A stretch of 64,000 nt of DNA, from assembly GCA_023853785.1 (NCBI GenBank), contig JAJIRX010000489.1, positions 186,001 through 250,000 on the forward strand, written 5' to 3'. This DNA comes from Psilocybe azurescens (Eukaryota > Basidiomycota > Agaricomycetes > Agaricales > Agrocybaceae). Of the stretch, positions 1 through 13,363 are shown in pieces. A program made the position numbers and the translations under genes. The notes beneath the pieces were generated by a model. It made no database searches and was not told the origin of the DNA. It saw only the letters and a program-made list of their open reading frames with translations. Positions within the stretch are counted from its first letter, which is position 1, and each line of letters opens with the position of its first letter.

Positions 1-151
1 GCCGGGCGCGTACATAGGTCGTCATATTTGAACCCGTACTTCCTGTATCCCATGGAATTGGCGTACCAGGTAGCAACGGGGTGAGCCACTTGGACAGCGT
101 CCTCGAGGAGCGAACATAGGGAGCCAAAGACAAGCCCAGAGGACCGAACAT
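1..151 (-). CDS. QCR7: Cytochrome bc1 complex subunit 7 (partial, 5' end)
   Basis: First exon of the ubiquinol-cytochrome c reductase 14-kDa subunit of mitochondrial complex III, running off the left edge. The minus-strand translation starts at the ATG at 151 and shows LAPYVRSSRTLSKWLTP, followed by a segment reading ATWYAN...GYRKYGFKYDDL; both are hallmark parts of the QCR7/UQCRB N-terminus. The two segments lie in different frames: one more C in the C4 run (GGGG on the plus strand, 78-81) would join them as ...LTPVATWYAN. A GTACGC donor follows DDL close to the window start, so the next exon lies outside. The gene diverges from NDK across about 200 bp. Identification is confident from sequence; the frameshift is probably an assembly error. 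Confidence 0.85.
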   Translation of the reverse strand, partial: MFGPLGLSLAPYVRSSRTLSKWLTPLLPGTPIPWDTGSTGSNMTTYVRAR

Positions 152-357
152 TATTACTAGAATTCTTGTTTTACAGAAGGTCAATAACTGTGACCGCTTC
201 AAGACGGGAGCTCTGCACGGAGGTTTCCGGGGATTTGCTTGGCCGTATTTGGACGATGTGGCAGATAGAAGATTGGACGCGATAATACACGGCTCAAGAA
301 AGATTTAAAATCTAAAAGTTCTTCTTCTCATCTACCCACTTTACATTCAACATCGCC
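152..357. promoter_or_regulatory. Shared divergent promoter QCR7/NDK
   Basis: About 200 bp separates the start codons of two divergent housekeeping genes. It must hold both 5' untranslated regions and core promoters. I see an AT-rich stretch near 300-320 on the NDK side but no convincing TATA box for either gene. Confidence 0.4.
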
Positions 358-1103
358 ATGTCTGTCACCGAGCGCACCTACATCATGATCAAGGTGCGAA
401 TACTCAATTGCTTATCTGACCCTCTGCTCTCGTGTATCTAATCTACGCGTCGCCACTAGCCTGACGGCGTTCAGCGCAACCTTGTCGGCAAGATCATTGC
501 CCGATTCGAGGAGCGTGGCTTCAAGCTCACTGCCCTCAAGCTCGTCCATGCTACCGAAGAGCACCTCGAGAAGCGTACGTAAAAAAAAAACAGTTTCGGG
601 CGATCCTCTTGGATCAGTCACGCAATCTAATCGCGCCATTTTTTGCTGACCCTTTTTCTCCTGCATAGACTACGCTGATCTCAAAGGCAAGGGCTTCTTC
701 CCCGGATTGATCAAGTACATGGCCTCCGGTCCCGTTGTCGCCATGGTCTGGCAAGGGCTCGACGCTGTCAAGACCGGCCGTGTCATGCTCGGTACTACCA
801 ACCCCCTCCAATCCCCCTGTTGGTGAGTAAAAACTGCGAACCTGCGCTTCTCGTCGCGTAGACACCCCACATGTTCGCTAAACGCGTTCCTCTGACAGGA
901 TCCATCCGTGGTGACTTCTGCCTTGCCGTCGGACGCAACATCTGCCATGGATCTGACTCTGTTGAGAGCGCTGAGAAGGAGATCGCTCTGTGAGTTGCTT
1001 TGTGCTTGATCTGCCTGGAATCGACGCTCATCGTGTATTTAGCTGGTTCCCCGAGGGTGTCGTTCAATATACCAGCGCCCTGGAATCCTGGATCTTCGAG
1101 TGA
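358..1103 (+). CDS. NDK1: Nucleoside diphosphate kinase
   Basis: Transfers the gamma phosphate from NTPs to NDPs through a phospho-histidine. There are five exons. Exon 1 encodes [12 protein letters not shown] and splices to [20 protein letters not shown]; exon 3 starts [18 protein letters not shown]; the active-site exon reads [18 protein letters not shown], with the catalytic His in NICHGSD; the end is ESWIFE. At about 150 residues the length is normal for the family. The junction after TTNPLQSP is one base out of phase: the frame into GSIRGDF works if the C5 run at 813-817 is four long (or if the C5 run at 802-806 is). No other key residue is missing. It diverges from QCR7. Confidence 0.95.
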
Positions 1104-1570
1104 AGGATAGATATCTGATACCCTGACGATTAGATGAAAATGAATAAAATCACGTGTACTTATAGTAGGCGTATCTTCCGAAAATCAGAATATATTCTGT
1201 GAGTTCAGAACTTCCGTATTGGGACTGCTTCTCGTCGCGCCTTGTAATCATCTCTGATATTCTTCTATTCAATAATTCTGACTTGAGTACATACATATTT
1301 GCACGAGTAACTCAATGTGTTGCGAATCGTGATGCCGTGCACTGCTATATCGGATACAACGCTTTCCCATTTGCCTTACGAAGTTGCGCCCCTTATGGCG
1401 ATCCAAGTGGACATGTCTTTTCTCACAGGCACTGGGAAATGATTCTAACTAATTTCGCTGAGAGCGACGTGTTCCAGGGGCGGCACACAAGATTAATTGA
1501 TATCCATATAACCGTCCGCCCGCTCTGAAACCTCTTCCACCTTTGTTCCCTCTCACATCCAATTTTACGG
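1104..1570. other. Intergenic, NDK 3' side and upstream of b561 gene
   Basis: A polyadenylation-like AATAAAAT lies at about 1143. A 109-codon open frame (1199-1528) has no recognisable domain and I do not call it. Confidence 0.4.
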
Positions 1571-3272
1571 ATGATTTTGTTCACGACAAAGTCAGGCTGC
1601 ATGCGTGCCTTTTTGGCGGCTCTTGTGGGCCTTCAATGCGTTCCCATCTCCTTGGCTGCAAAAGGTGATACAGGATGTAGACGGGAAGTGTGTGTCAGCG
1701 CCACAGTTGAGGGCGATGTGGTCAATTGTAAGTTACTCGATGTTTAACGTTTATAGAGCTATGCTCAGTGCTATTAGATGAAGTAACTGGCATGCTGCAG
1801 CCTGTGGGCTGGATCGCTCTGTGAGTTCCGTCCCTTGCATGAGGCTGAAAGTCTTGCTCAATGAAATGTACGCCGCCCATACAGCGGGTTTGGAAGTCGG
1901 ATGCCCCACACACATTCAGTCATCATGTGGAAGAACGACGATGGGTCGACGACACTGTCGCAGCGCTATACGAGTGGGTATACCATGCCCCTCCCAGAGT
2001 CGAGTCCTCCCCGGGTTGCAACCTTGGTCGAGCCCAAGGCGCTAGTACGTCGTCCTTTTTTGGGCTTTTAATGAAGAGTACCTCTTTAGTCCGGCTAATC
2101 CTCGCATATCGTCGTTCTCTTTAGACCCGCCCCGCCCAATCAACGACGTTCGCTTTCCAAGTGCCTGCTAATCGCTCGCTACTTGCTAGTGCTGACCCCA
2201 AAGAAGCGATGGTGTTCGCCTATTCGCCTACTAGACCAGACAAAGATCCAGACTCTCCTCTAACTCCCCACCGCTACACCGGCTACTTCACCTTCGATCT
2301 CACCAAAGACTTCTCCGGGCCTAGCTTTGGCCAGCAGCTAGATAACAAGAAGCATGCTTCAGGGACTATCACACAGGGAACGGGCACGTCATACAAGAGG
2401 GTCGAGAAACTCATTATTCTCCATGGGTTCCTGGTGTCGTTCGGTTTCCTGGTGCTGCTCCCCGCTGGATCCCTGATCGCGCGTTGGGGAGGACGTTCAC
2501 GCCGAGATGGTTCAAGCTGCACCGGATATCCAATATGTATCTGGCCTTGCCTGTCATCACGCTGGGCGTCCTACTAGGCCCGGCCGTCGTTTATTCAAAG
2601 GAATCGTTCCGTATCCATTTCGCCAATGCCCACGAAGTACGCGTAATCAAATTCAACCAATGTCATTATAGAACTGATCGAATATTGTTAGATATACGGA
2701 GGCGTCCTCCTACTGGTGTACTACATCCAAGTTTACCTAGGAAGGTACATTCACAACCGCCGCAACCAACTTGCAAAATTAGGGCCCATCACCCACCCCC
2801 ACCCTCCTCTCAACATCTTCCACATCGTATTGGGTATCGCCATCATCTCATTAGCATTCTTCCAGGTAAAGTTCGGACGAACGTTCTTCCTGTCTATTAC
2901 TGTTCCAAACACAAACTAACGAAACCATGGTATCTATCGCCCAATCACAATACTTAGATCCGCAGCGGTATGCAATGGTGGGAGACGTTGACAGGCCGCG
3001 GGCCGATAACAAACTGGGCTCTTCCTCTATGGAAGGCTTGGATCATTGTATGTCTTGATTCGAGTTTATTTTAAAACAATCATTTTTTGCTTATGACTAA
3101 CGTTCCGTCTTCTTAGATCCTGCCACTCGCATATTTTGCAGGGTACGCACTGCTCCCTCGCCAATTCCGCCTGGAGAAAGAATCCAGCTACGCCCCCATT
3201 CCGGTCGCAGCTTCTGAGGACCATGCGCAATCAACGCGTCTGCTGGCCGAGGACGAAGATGACCGAGCATAG
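1571..3272 (+). CDS. DOMON / cytochrome b561 membrane protein
   Basis: A secreted-side DOMON haem domain joined to a b561-type transmembrane electron carrier, the CDH-cytochrome-like arrangement found in fungi. The start at 1571 (or the in-frame ATG at 1601) gives a signal peptide, CMRAFLAALVGLQCVPISL. The DOMON core reads GWIAL then GFGSRMPHTHSVIMWKND, with the expected Met ligand. The b561 part follows: ILHGFLVSFGFLVLLPAG, FKLHRISNMYLALP, YGGVLLLVYYIQVYLGRY and NIFHIVLGIAIISLAFFQ, with His residues placed to bind haem; the end is an acidic cytosolic tail (EDEDDRA). There are at least six short introns. Between SLIARW and GRTFTPRW the frame shifts; one more G in the G4 run at 2486-2489 restores it. 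The substrate is unknown. Confidence 0.85.
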
Positions 3273-4134
3273 TAAACTTCTGTAGGCGACAGGTTTTTCT
3301 TGTAAACACGAATGGCGGAATCCCTGTTCGGATGTATAAGCGTAGCAGAATGGATAATGAATTGTAGTTTTATGACTGATTGCTGGAGGGTATCTTAATC
3401 TGGTGTCACCAATAAGTGTTATGACTATTGCATACACTGATCACCAGCGCCCGAAACGACTACTAAATGCTTTGGTCGATTGAAATTGTGAATGAAACAG
3501 ATGAGATTTATGTAGCACAGCGCACAGATCGAGATTTGACAGGCATTTTTGGTACAGAAACACTACATACAGGAGAAAAAAGATGATTTTAAATAATAAA
3601 AATATGAACAAAAGATGAAGGTATAATGAAAGTTATGTTGAGTTGGGTATGCAATGCGAGAGGATGCGAGATAGCCGATATTCAAGGAAAAGAGAGAGTA
3701 AAGAAAAGGAGCGAGGTCGGTTGAACGATGGATAAAATTTGATAGGATAGCTGTGTGTGAGTTGGATAACTTAAAAGAGAGTCATGCTAGTAGAAAAAAT
3801 TCCCTTATTTTTGCAATATGTAGTTCGAGTTGAGTGATGAATCAAAGAATGAACAAAAAGAAATCAATGAAATTGTCCCTGCCCCCATTAGATGCTTTGG
3901 CTGGTCGACATCCGGACTGGGAGCGTGCCCTATGTTGTTGGATCGACTACAAATTGCCACTTCACACCATGAAACCAACTATGTCCCAGAAAAGCGAGAA
4001 AGGTCGGTATGAGAGGGTGAAAGTGAGGTTCGATCCTGCTTGTTCCTGCTGTTGCTGTTATTGCTGCTGATGCAAGTGAATGTCATTTTTAAACATGACT
4101 GGTCATCGAGGCTGTTTGATGTCCGATAAGGAAC
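3273..4134. other. Intergenic between convergent genes
   Basis: About 860 bp holding the 3' ends of the b561 gene (+) and the SMG6-like gene (-). The stretch 3470-3840 is AT-rich. I see no supported gene. Confidence 0.4.
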
Positions 4135-7100
4135 TCATGTCGCCATCGCAAGAATAGCGGCAAGATCCTTCTCGCTCGCAGCGGGCAACTGTCTGGAACG
4201 TGCCTTCAAACGCACTAAGCAAACAAAGGAAAGATATCAGAAAACCATACAAAAGAGCAACGGCAATGTCACATACGATTTCTATCCAAACTGAGTAGAA
4301 CAACCTTGATGACATCTGCATTTTGCACGTCGCTTGATGGAATAGGGCTAGACTTGAGCATCGAGGACCTATCGACCCAATGATCGTCCTGCCAGATGGC
4401 AGCCTTGAGGATAAGGTCATCCATGCTCTTCTCGGCATTGTCTCCGTGGAAATCGACTTCTTCCGTCCGCACGGTCAAGCTCGTCAGGTAATTGCCCTTG
4501 GATGTCTGCACCTTGAGCGAAACAGCGTGCGAGCGGATGTGCGAGTGGATGTACGCCATTGCGGACTGCGCGGCTTCGCCGAGCTGCGAAGGGTTGGTCG
4601 ATAGGCCATCAAGCTCCATGATGACAGGGAGAGGGATGACGACGGTCCATTGCAGGCTCTCGATGAGGGAAGAGATCATGGAGAGCGAAGAGAGGAGGAT
4701 GTTGGTGTCGACCACGAGGATGGTGTAACCGGGAATGATAGGCAGCTGGGCTCGAGAATCTCCAGATTTTCTAGAACTTCTTGCGGCCCGAGGACGATGT
4801 GGTGCGTACGGTGCTAATGTGCCATCTCGCTTCGCGGATTGAAGAAGGCTCTTGAGGTACTTTCGTCGACCCTGAATTATAAAAGAGAAGACACAAACGT
4901 GAATAAAAGGAACAAAAACCCAAAGGCCAAGAGGAAAAGAAGAAAGACATACCTTGAGGGCTTTGACGTCTTCCGAATCGTTCTCATCGTCTTCGCTTTC
5001 CGACAGGCTATCGTTATCACCTTCATCCACATCCATAGCATCGTCGACCCATCGCTTGCCCATCCGCCTTCGCTCCTCTTCCTCCCTTTCGATCTTGTCT
5101 TCCTCCTCCCAGCGCTTGACTTTCTCAGCAAGCTTGCCCTCGACCTTCCAATCCCTAGTGCCATCCGTCCAATTGAAGCCATCGACGGTCCCAGAGATGT
5201 TAACAGCACATCGAGCTATCCGCACCCAGCGTCTAACAAGATCGCTGCTCCCACTAGACGACGACGAGCTGCTCTTATGATGCCCATCATCACCATCGTC
5301 GTCTTCGATTGTCCCATCGGTAAGCTCCGTGCTCTCCACAGTCTCCAGTACCTCGAGCTCCGCCTGGGAGTCCTCGCCGCTCTTCCAGAACCCACGCTCG
5401 TACACTTTGCGCCCGATCCACTCCATACCACGCAGACACCAATCTTCGGCCAGGGGTGGCGTGCATCCACTGGTGAGCATCACCCATCGCTCCGCGCTCC
5501 GATGGCTGGTGGGCTTCCCAGGCGCGCTCATCAACCCCTGCGAGATCATGATCTTCCTCGGGATAGTGGAAAAAACACGGCGAGCTCCTCCCATGGAATG
5601 CTACGCTCGAGGATGTCAAGAGTAGGTCGATGTTTGAGGATGGTGGAAAGGAAGGTAAGGAGGATGGTAAGGTAAGGATTCAGATTCGATCGAGCATACT
5701 GAGACGATTTGCGCGTAGGCCGTCGAAGGACATGAGAAAGCATGGCGAACGTAATCTGCAACGCGAACTTCAAAGCAGGCGGTTGCTCAGGCAAAGAATC
5801 TTCAGCGTTCTGTGACTCAGCACTGGGGATCGTCGGGGACTTCATCGCGGTATCACCCTTCTGATCGTCATCGACGTCCATCTTCTCCTCGTCGACGCCG
5901 ACCAGTGGTGCTGGAGGCACGACAGCAGCAGCTCTTTTCGCCATGACGCGCATGGCCGCCACCACCTGGGGGCCGTTGACTTCCCTCGGCCCGACACATC
6001 CGATCTTGCGCAGGACGCTGCTGGGTCGGCCGTACTCCAGGATCGACGTGACATTGATGATGGCCATCATAATCCACTCGCGCTCTTCTGCGCCTTCGAT
6101 TTCAAGACGCTCGATGAAGCGCGCAAGAGTGGGCTGGAAATCGTCGAGTTGGATATTCGTGAACAGCATGCCGTGCAGGAAAACGAAAAGCTCAGAGGCG
6201 CGCGCATCAGGGACTGATCGGCGCGCCTGTGCGGCGTGCGACCAAATAGGTAGAACTGACTCGCGAGACGTCGGGAAAGGGTGCAGCGTCGTCATACTAT
6301 AGATGAGAAAAAGACACTTGATCAGGCAATTGTACAAATTTGTCCGCGAGGGAAAGACATACCTCTTGACGAAATGATATACACCACGGAGCTCTTCGCC
6401 GTCGACTTCCCTTGACAACAATCCGAGATGGTGGTGCAACTTTCCTGTACCGGGTTGTTCAGCCAACCCGGCGCCGTACCAGTCACGAGCGATGTTGCGC
6501 CATCTCTCTTTCTCAGGCTCGACGTCTAGAAGGCGGGCCGCTGCCACACCAATACTCGGAGACGGGCTATCGTCGATACGCGCTGCAGGAGCGTCACTGA
6601 CAGATTCTGGTGATCCAGGTGTCGCGATGCCCGTGTCATTATCGATACCCTTGGTTGCCATTGCATCGGCATCCGCGGCCTCTGAGACCGCTTTCGTCGT
6701 GAGACCACCCTGGCCTCCAACGCCACCATTTACCATGGCAGCTACTGCCATCCGATACCTCGCGAGGTCTCCTAGAGCTTCTAGCCATCCGGATTTGAAC
6801 GAGTTGAGAGTCGGCTCTTCCAAAAGCCCGGTGTAAAATGTGTACGAGTAATAGATGAAATCTTGAAGATGCTCGAGAGCAAGTGGAGAAGTGAAAGACG
6901 CGCGACGCAGAGATTCAAGCAATTTGTGGAAAGCGTATGTCCATAGGCGAACGATGATGTTGTATTTGGTGGGGATGTTGCGCAAAGATGCAGGGACAGA
7001 TGGTGCCAACGAAATTTCAAGAAGATTATGAATGATTTCGGCCAGTCTTACCAGGGGAATCAGCTTGAAATCACAAGAACAAGACATAGTGTCCACTTAC

Positions 7101-8216
7101 TGCTTGTGGTCGACGATCTGTTTTTTCCACTTTTCCTTCTCCAACTCCTCATTCTCGACCTCTTTCCCCTTGAGCATGACTCTCGTATTCATGCCATCAT
7201 CAGCCTCGTCCATTGAATCTTCTTGCTTGATTTTTGTTTCCAGGTTGGTAATCGCTCGATATAGTTTCTTTAGTTGTACCGAGAAGACGTTGTTACCCGA
7301 ATCCTCCGTTCCTTGACCCTGGTTAGGTCTGCCTTCGAATAGGGCCGACGATGTAGAGGACCCGTCGGTCGTAGATGATAGCGTAAAGGTTGAGGAAGAT
7401 ATTGATGCAGCATACGATGATGTCGATGACGCAGAAACGTAATCGCCTGAAGACTTGGGTGTCGGGGATGGACGGCCGTGGGTGGGGTGCTGAGGCCGCG
7501 CTTGCACAGAAAAGCGGACGGGGTCGTCCTTTCGATGATCAAATAGTTGTCGGGCAGCGTTACTTCTCTCATCCCGATGGTTGGCCGCCCCCGATGCTGC
7601 GGTCCGAGAGACATTAACATACGAACTGCCGGTGCCATCTGACATGACCTCTGGCTCAGCGGTCCTCCGCATTGGAATGGGATCTGTGTCTGGGTTGAAA
7701 AGCTTCGACGATAAGCTCTGCTTGTGGGTTGGCTGAGGTCTCGGTGAAGGCGATGATATTTTAAGTCGCCGGGAAAAGTCCTCATGGTCCGCATCCTGTG
7801 TCGGACGAGAGACGATAACATGTGGCGATGCATGTCGGCGGGGAGACGAGGGCGAATGTCTTGTCGGAACAACAAGCTTGGGGGAGCGATCCGTCCGTAA
7901 GATAGAGGACGAGGATGTGGACTGTAGTGGGTTGTTGAGTGGGTTGAGTGGGTTGGGCTGAGCGACCTGCATTCGGTCCCTGTCAGACCTGTCTCGTGGG
8001 CGGGTTGTACTAGAAGAAAGCGAGAAAAAGAGAAAAGAATTTAATAAAAGTGAATATATAAAGAAAACGGACGACTCACGCAGCAGTGCGTCTGCGCAGC
8101 GCAGTTAGTTTCTCGTCGAGATCTGTAGGCTGAGGCTCGCGCTGGGGCAGAGCAGGGTCTCGTTCTTTGCCCTTCCGTGAAGGCTTTGTATCTACAGGAT
8201 AGTGTTCAACGTGCAT
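4135..8216 (-). CDS. EST1/SMG6-like protein with PIN nuclease domain
   Basis: Related to telomerase-binding EST1A/SMG6, the endonuclease of nonsense-mediated decay. It starts at the ATG at 8216 (MHVEHYPVDT) and has a Ser/Pro-rich disordered N-terminus. The EST1 domain follows: FSVQLKKLYRAITNLE and, after an intron, LVRLAEIIHNLLEIS, SLRNIPTKYNIIVRLWTYAF and VKSMTTLHPFPTSRES. It ends in a PIN domain: GYTILVVDTNILLSSL, PVIMELDGL, SMDDLILKA and LSLDRNLRLKARSRQLPAA. Asp residues at VVDTN, MDDL and LDRN match the PIN catalytic acids. It is about 1,250 residues with introns near 8079, 7100, 6360, 4950 and 4270. The frame breaks between EELAVFF and STIPRKIM; one extra T in the T6 run (plus strand A6, 5570-5575) rejoins it. 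Confidence 0.9.
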
Positions 8217-10142
8217 AGTTGGTGGTAAGAAGAGGGGAACGATGGGGACTGCGAAAAAGAGGAGACGCCGGTGCGCAGTCGGATTCAAAGAACGCGCAGA
8301 GACTCTCAATCTGCCCCGCCAAGCACAGGCTTCCCAATCCGGTCTCCGCAGCACAACTCCATCATACACGTGATCAGAGCCATTACTGCGGCGGCCCACA
8401 CCTTCTATTTATTCCCGTACCAATATCCCCTGATATTTCCTCTCCATATTACTTATACTCGCAGTAATCGCTAACCCAATTCCACTGCAATGCTCCTATC
8501 TACCACTCTGACTCTTTACTCTTCTGCAGGCATGCTGTCAGTCCGTGCACACACCCCTGGCTTCTCCGCAGCATAGCATCACCTTGGACGGATCAACCTG
8601 CGTATTCTTGTTATGCAAACCCGACGGCATCTTTACATCTGCTATCCCATCTTGTACATGTCCACGTTTCCAAATTCTGCCCATTTGTCTCTCGTATTTC
8701 AAACTGCTGGTGTTCTTGTGAATATGTGAATGTCTCTTATCTGCTTATCCTAGTCCTATCCTAGTCATACTTGAGTCATACACAGTCATCGCCACGAGCA
8801 GGCTGGGCTGCTCGGCACAGTCCACTTTTCTTACATTCCATAAATCATACTTGCTGCGGTCTACTTTGCAAGGTTGTACCAGTTACACTGCGTTAGCATG
8901 TCTTCGCCCGCAAATTGATAAAGTTCACTCTATCCCCACTGCTGTCCAAAACGGGCCTCGAGCGTGCCAGATTTCTCCGTCGGCGTATCATATTTTGGGG
9001 TCAACCTACACACATCCGTGTGCGCATTCTCAGTGGTGTCACCGTGCAGCGCGTCTGGCAGGGCAATTCCAACCGTGACTGATCTATGACATGGGTACCA
9101 TGCTCACGCATACCCGGCTCACTGCTCAGCCGCAGTCTCCAGACTCCAGTGGAGCCATAAAACGCAACAGATAAATTATCCGTTTTACAAAACTTCCAAT
9201 ATATCCGGAAGAGGATCACCGGGCAGCTTGCCTCTATAGGATAAGCACCCATAATTGAAATCCAAATCCGTAGCAAGTTAGTTTCCGGCATGCCCATACA
9301 ACGCCGTATTCGGGATGATAAATTAGGTGACGCGTACGTGCTACATGCTAACACTTGCGCTCTTTCACTTCTAATACATCTCCGCAGCATCTGGACGCGT
9401 ATGTATCCGCTAGCATGACACGATACAGAGCGACTAATATCCCTCTATCCCATATCCCCATGTTGACTCGACTCGACCTAGTTTGCCCTAGTTCGCCCTG
9501 CCAGCAGCCACGACTTCAACCCCTTGCTCTCATTCCCAGGAACGGAACGAGGGTCCAAAGGGTCACTGCGGCCAGCAAATATCCGAACTGCGCCCCTATC
9601 TGAGTTCTGGCGCCTGAAGGACCAAACTTAAAAAGATGCAACGGGCGGCTCTTTCGCTTCTGATTTCTTCCTTGATCTGTCGTACAAAAAGGTGATTGCA
9701 CCGTTTAAAGAGCCGCTGATGTAAATACAACAAATAAGTTCAATGCAAACCTCCTCGAGAATGACCCCATCACTCACAAGTCACTTGTCAAACAATATTC
9801 ACCCAGTGCACCCTGACGTGAAGACACTCGGTGCACCCATAGCTATGTATAAATAAATACACCCTTTTGTGTACATACATATGCTGTAAAGTTCTTCTTT
9901 TCTCAAAAAGCAATGTCGTAAACCACAGCTATTTGTAGAATTTCCACAATAAGGTTTGAGCTAACCTATAATACACTGCCCAATAGGAATACCGCCATTT
10001 GAAGTATGTACATACAACTTACAATTTTCAGCCTTTCAAATCGGCAGACATACAAAACAAGGTGGGGAAATGAAAGATACGAGTAACGTCAAATAGTCCT
10101 CACCCCTGCTGCATGACAAGCCCGAATAATTAGAAACACTTC
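8217..10142. other. 1.9-kb region without recognisable gene
   Basis: Lies between the SMG6-like start and the GH31 3' end. All open frames are under about 130 codons and none resembles a protein family. Short direct repeats (CCTAGTC / AGTCATAC) occur at 8748-8790. The stretch 9720-10140 is AT-rich and probably GH31 3' untranslated sequence. No tRNA-like fold was noticed. Confidence 0.4.
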
Positions 10143-13100
10143 TCAAAGGCTTTGCGATTTCACAACCTGCAACCCTTCATCAGCAAGCACACCAATTGCC
10201 CCCTGTACCCCGTCCAACTTGTTCACCCTAATGCTCCCCGCAATCTCAACACCCTTCCCCCTCGGGACATCCACCACAACCACCTGCCCCCCACCTCTAA
10301 CGCATACGCACGTATTTCTAGATCCCGCGTGTAATCATAATCAGGGCGTCCTACGCCTTCCGGCCCGAGTGCAAGCACCGACCCAGGTCTCACCCACACG
10401 GGCATTTCATCGATGGGAACGTGTTCCCGCACCCAGCGAGGCCCATCGATGGTCCTCTCCGGGTGGAAAAACGACGTCCACTTGCCGGTTGGGATGTAGT
10501 ACTCTGTTTCTTCCCCCAAGGGCACAAATACAGGTGCAACGAGGAGGCTTGGGCCTGTAAACATTTTTTGTAGTTCTCATTAGTAAATAAATAAAAATCA
10601 AAGTGATTCTGAATCTTTGGCTTGAAAGAATATGTAACGTACCCAACATATATTGTCTATCAAGATAATGTGTCGTCCGGTCCTCCGAGAATTCAAGGAA
10701 CATGGCACGCATAACCGGATGCCCGTGTAATTTCGCTTGAATAGACTAAACAAATGTAAGGCACCAAAAAGAGTTAGTAAAAGATTATCAGTCATCATCA
10801 TCATCATCATATCGTCGGAAATACAAAGAGAAAAAGACCAGCACGTTCTCGTCCGCAGTCCGCTTTACAAACAGAGAAAAAGGAAAAGAACCCACAAGGT
10901 TGTACAGATAGGGCATCAACCGATGCTTCGCCTCGACAAATTTCGACATCGATCTTGCCGCATCTTCGCCATATATCCATGGCACCCTATACGAGGACGA
11001 CCCGTGCAAACGGGAGTGCGACGAAAACAGTCCAAACGCCACCCATCGCTGATAAATCTCCGCAGGCGGATGTCCCTAAAGAAACCATGTATCATGTGTG
11101 TGTGGACAAGCAGAAAAGATTGATTGGGTTGAATTGATATCTCGTTAGTTTTGATATTTGTCACGAAGCGCAGCAGATGAGCAAAGAGAACTTGTTGCGA
11201 ACCTCGAAACCGCCGATATCATGGGACGCGTATCCGAAGCCCGAAGCGGTGAGAGATAACGCGCCTCGCAGGGCTTCAGCCATCGCCTCATATGTCGACT
11301 CACAGTCACCTCCCCAATGCACCGGAAAGCTTGAATACAGTAAGGATTAATAAACCTCATAAAAAATCAACGACGAAACCAACCGTTGTCCTCCAGCCGC
11401 AGACGCTCGTGCGAACACGACAGCTTCACCTTCTCCAAACCGTTCTTTCAGCAGGTTGAAAACAAGATCGTTGTATACCACAGAAAACATGTTATGCATC
11501 CTCATCGGATCGGATCCGTCATGGAAAATAACAGAAGCATGTGGGATACGTTCCCCAAAATCGGTCTAATTGGAATAGTTTCTCGCGTTCAACTCTCGAC
11601 TGATGATCTCATTGACTGATGACTTACCTTGAAACAATCAACACCTAGATCCAAGAGAGCAATCAATTTTTCGCTGTACCATTTTCGCGCAGCGGGTTGG
11701 TCACATCGACAACAGCAAGTCCTGGCTGCCACAAATCCCATCTATTGATTCCAAGTGAGCAAGCCAGCATAAGAAACTTGATGAAGCGGCTTTACTGCCA
11801 GGGACTCCCATCCAGTCGTTTGATGAAGAAGCCGCCTTCGACTCCTTCTTTGAAGATAGGCGACAACTGTGATATGTATGGATTGACTTGAATTATTGGA
11901 ATAAATTCCAGGACCAAACTACCGCACAAAAAAGATGACGTACTCCATAGACATATTTTGACCCCATACTTTTCTTTAATTTCTGCCAGGTAGGCTTTCG
12001 GGTTCGGGAAATTGTCCGGGTCAAAGGTGAACGAACACCTATTCAACAACATACCATGTTCAATGAAAAGAAGGAAAATACCTGGCTGGCACTGCAAACT
12101 TACCACTCGTATTGCTTCATCCAAAAGCAATCCAAATGAAAAACGCGGACAGGACAGTTCCGCTCTTTCATACCCTGCAAAAATCCGGAAACTGTCTCAC
12201 TGGAGTACGATGTAAGGAACGATGTCGACAACCACAGTCCATATGTCCAGCTCGGTAAAATACTAGAACAAATTCGTATTTGGCACTTCAGTCAACCATA
12301 TAATAAAGACGTACGCCGGTCGTCCTGTCATTCGAGTGTACCTTTCCAGGATCTGCAAATAGCAAACGAGTAAGTGTCTAGAGATTTATGCTAATAAGAC
12401 AGTGAAGACAGACTTCGAGTGGTGTCTTGCCGTAAATGAGAAAGTATTCCAGCGTGTTATCGGCAACAGACACCCCCACCCTGCTGACCTTCTCAGAGCC
12501 TACTTCTACCTCCACTTCGCCGGGGTGGTTGATGAAGACACCATAATTTCGGTTCGTAATGTAGAACGGAACACATTTGTAAGCCTGTTCGCTGGACGTT
12601 CCTCCATCCTGATTCCATATTTTCACGGCTTGACCTTTGATAATATCGATTTGCAGACATGGTCAGTGTGCAAGGTGCACGACAAAGGGAAGAGAACCTT
12701 ACCGTTTTTGACAAATGGACCAAATTGTTCTCCAAAACCGTATACCAGTTCTCCAGGAGAGATGTTGAGCTCAGAGTTGATGTAACGAACAACAGGAGGT
12801 AAGGGAACAGGGTGAGGGTTCGACAAAGGGTCCTGGCTGAGACAGGAACTATTCGCGGCACTATGTGTCGTCCATCTCGATGGAACATCATAAACTGCTT
12901 GGTGTTTAACGCCAGCTTCGGTCAAGACTCTCTCTGGAGACTTGAAAGTAATAGTATATGGGTTCTCCGTAATTTGGGCTCGTAAGTCTCCTGATTTCAG
13001 TACGTGGTTTTTATCGTCTCTTGATAGAGTTACATCTGGTATAGGCCCATCATCAGGGAACAACTGAATATTCGTTGAAGAATCTTCATGAACAACGTGT

Positions 13101-13363
13101 TGGATCTTCACGCCGATTACGCCTTGAGTAGGCGAGTGAACACGGACACTTAACACAGGCCCTGCAAATATCAAACCCTCAGCGTTGATACAGATATATC
13201 AACTCTGTTACTCACCTCCCAGGGTATCGCCTCGGTGCCTAATTGGCCGAGTAGCGACTTGAAGGTCATAGCCTTTGTCGTCAGCGCGAACTTGAATGAC
13301 TTGAAGACCATAGAAAGGCTTGACGCCGTTCTTCAGCAGCCAAAATCCGTCGTTGAACTTCAT
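10143..13363 (-). CDS. GH31 glycosidase, alpha-xylosidase (YicI/XylS) type
   Basis: Retaining glycoside hydrolase of family 31, expected to release alpha-xylose from xyloglucan-type or isoprimeverose substrates. The start [16 protein letters not shown]...[10 protein letters not shown] is typical of the YicI branch. The N-terminal beta domain contains [17 protein letters not shown]. The barrel shows [19 protein letters not shown], the nucleophile motif [12 protein letters not shown] (Asp in TDFG, split by an intron) and the ASHDIGGFE loop. The C-terminal beta domain has [18 protein letters not shown] and [11 protein letters not shown]. More than ten introns. Near the end the frame shifts at a G6 run (plus strand C6, 10287-10292); with seven bases the tail reads [19 protein letters not shown] and ends at 10143. 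No signal peptide, so probably intracellular. The exact substrate is not proven by sequence. Confidence 0.88.

Noticed and set aside
1199..1528. 109-codon plus-strand open frame
   Set aside because: No splice context, no family features, and lies in the NDK 3' region.
4839..5675. 278-codon plus-strand open frame
   Set aside because: Antisense to the PIN/EST1 exon of the SMG6-like gene; composition is that of a reverse-complement shadow and no family is recognisable.
10737..11123. 128-codon plus-strand frame with an Ile run
   Set aside because: Antisense to GH31 exons and introns; the Ile run comes from an ATC/GAT trinucleotide repeat in an intron.
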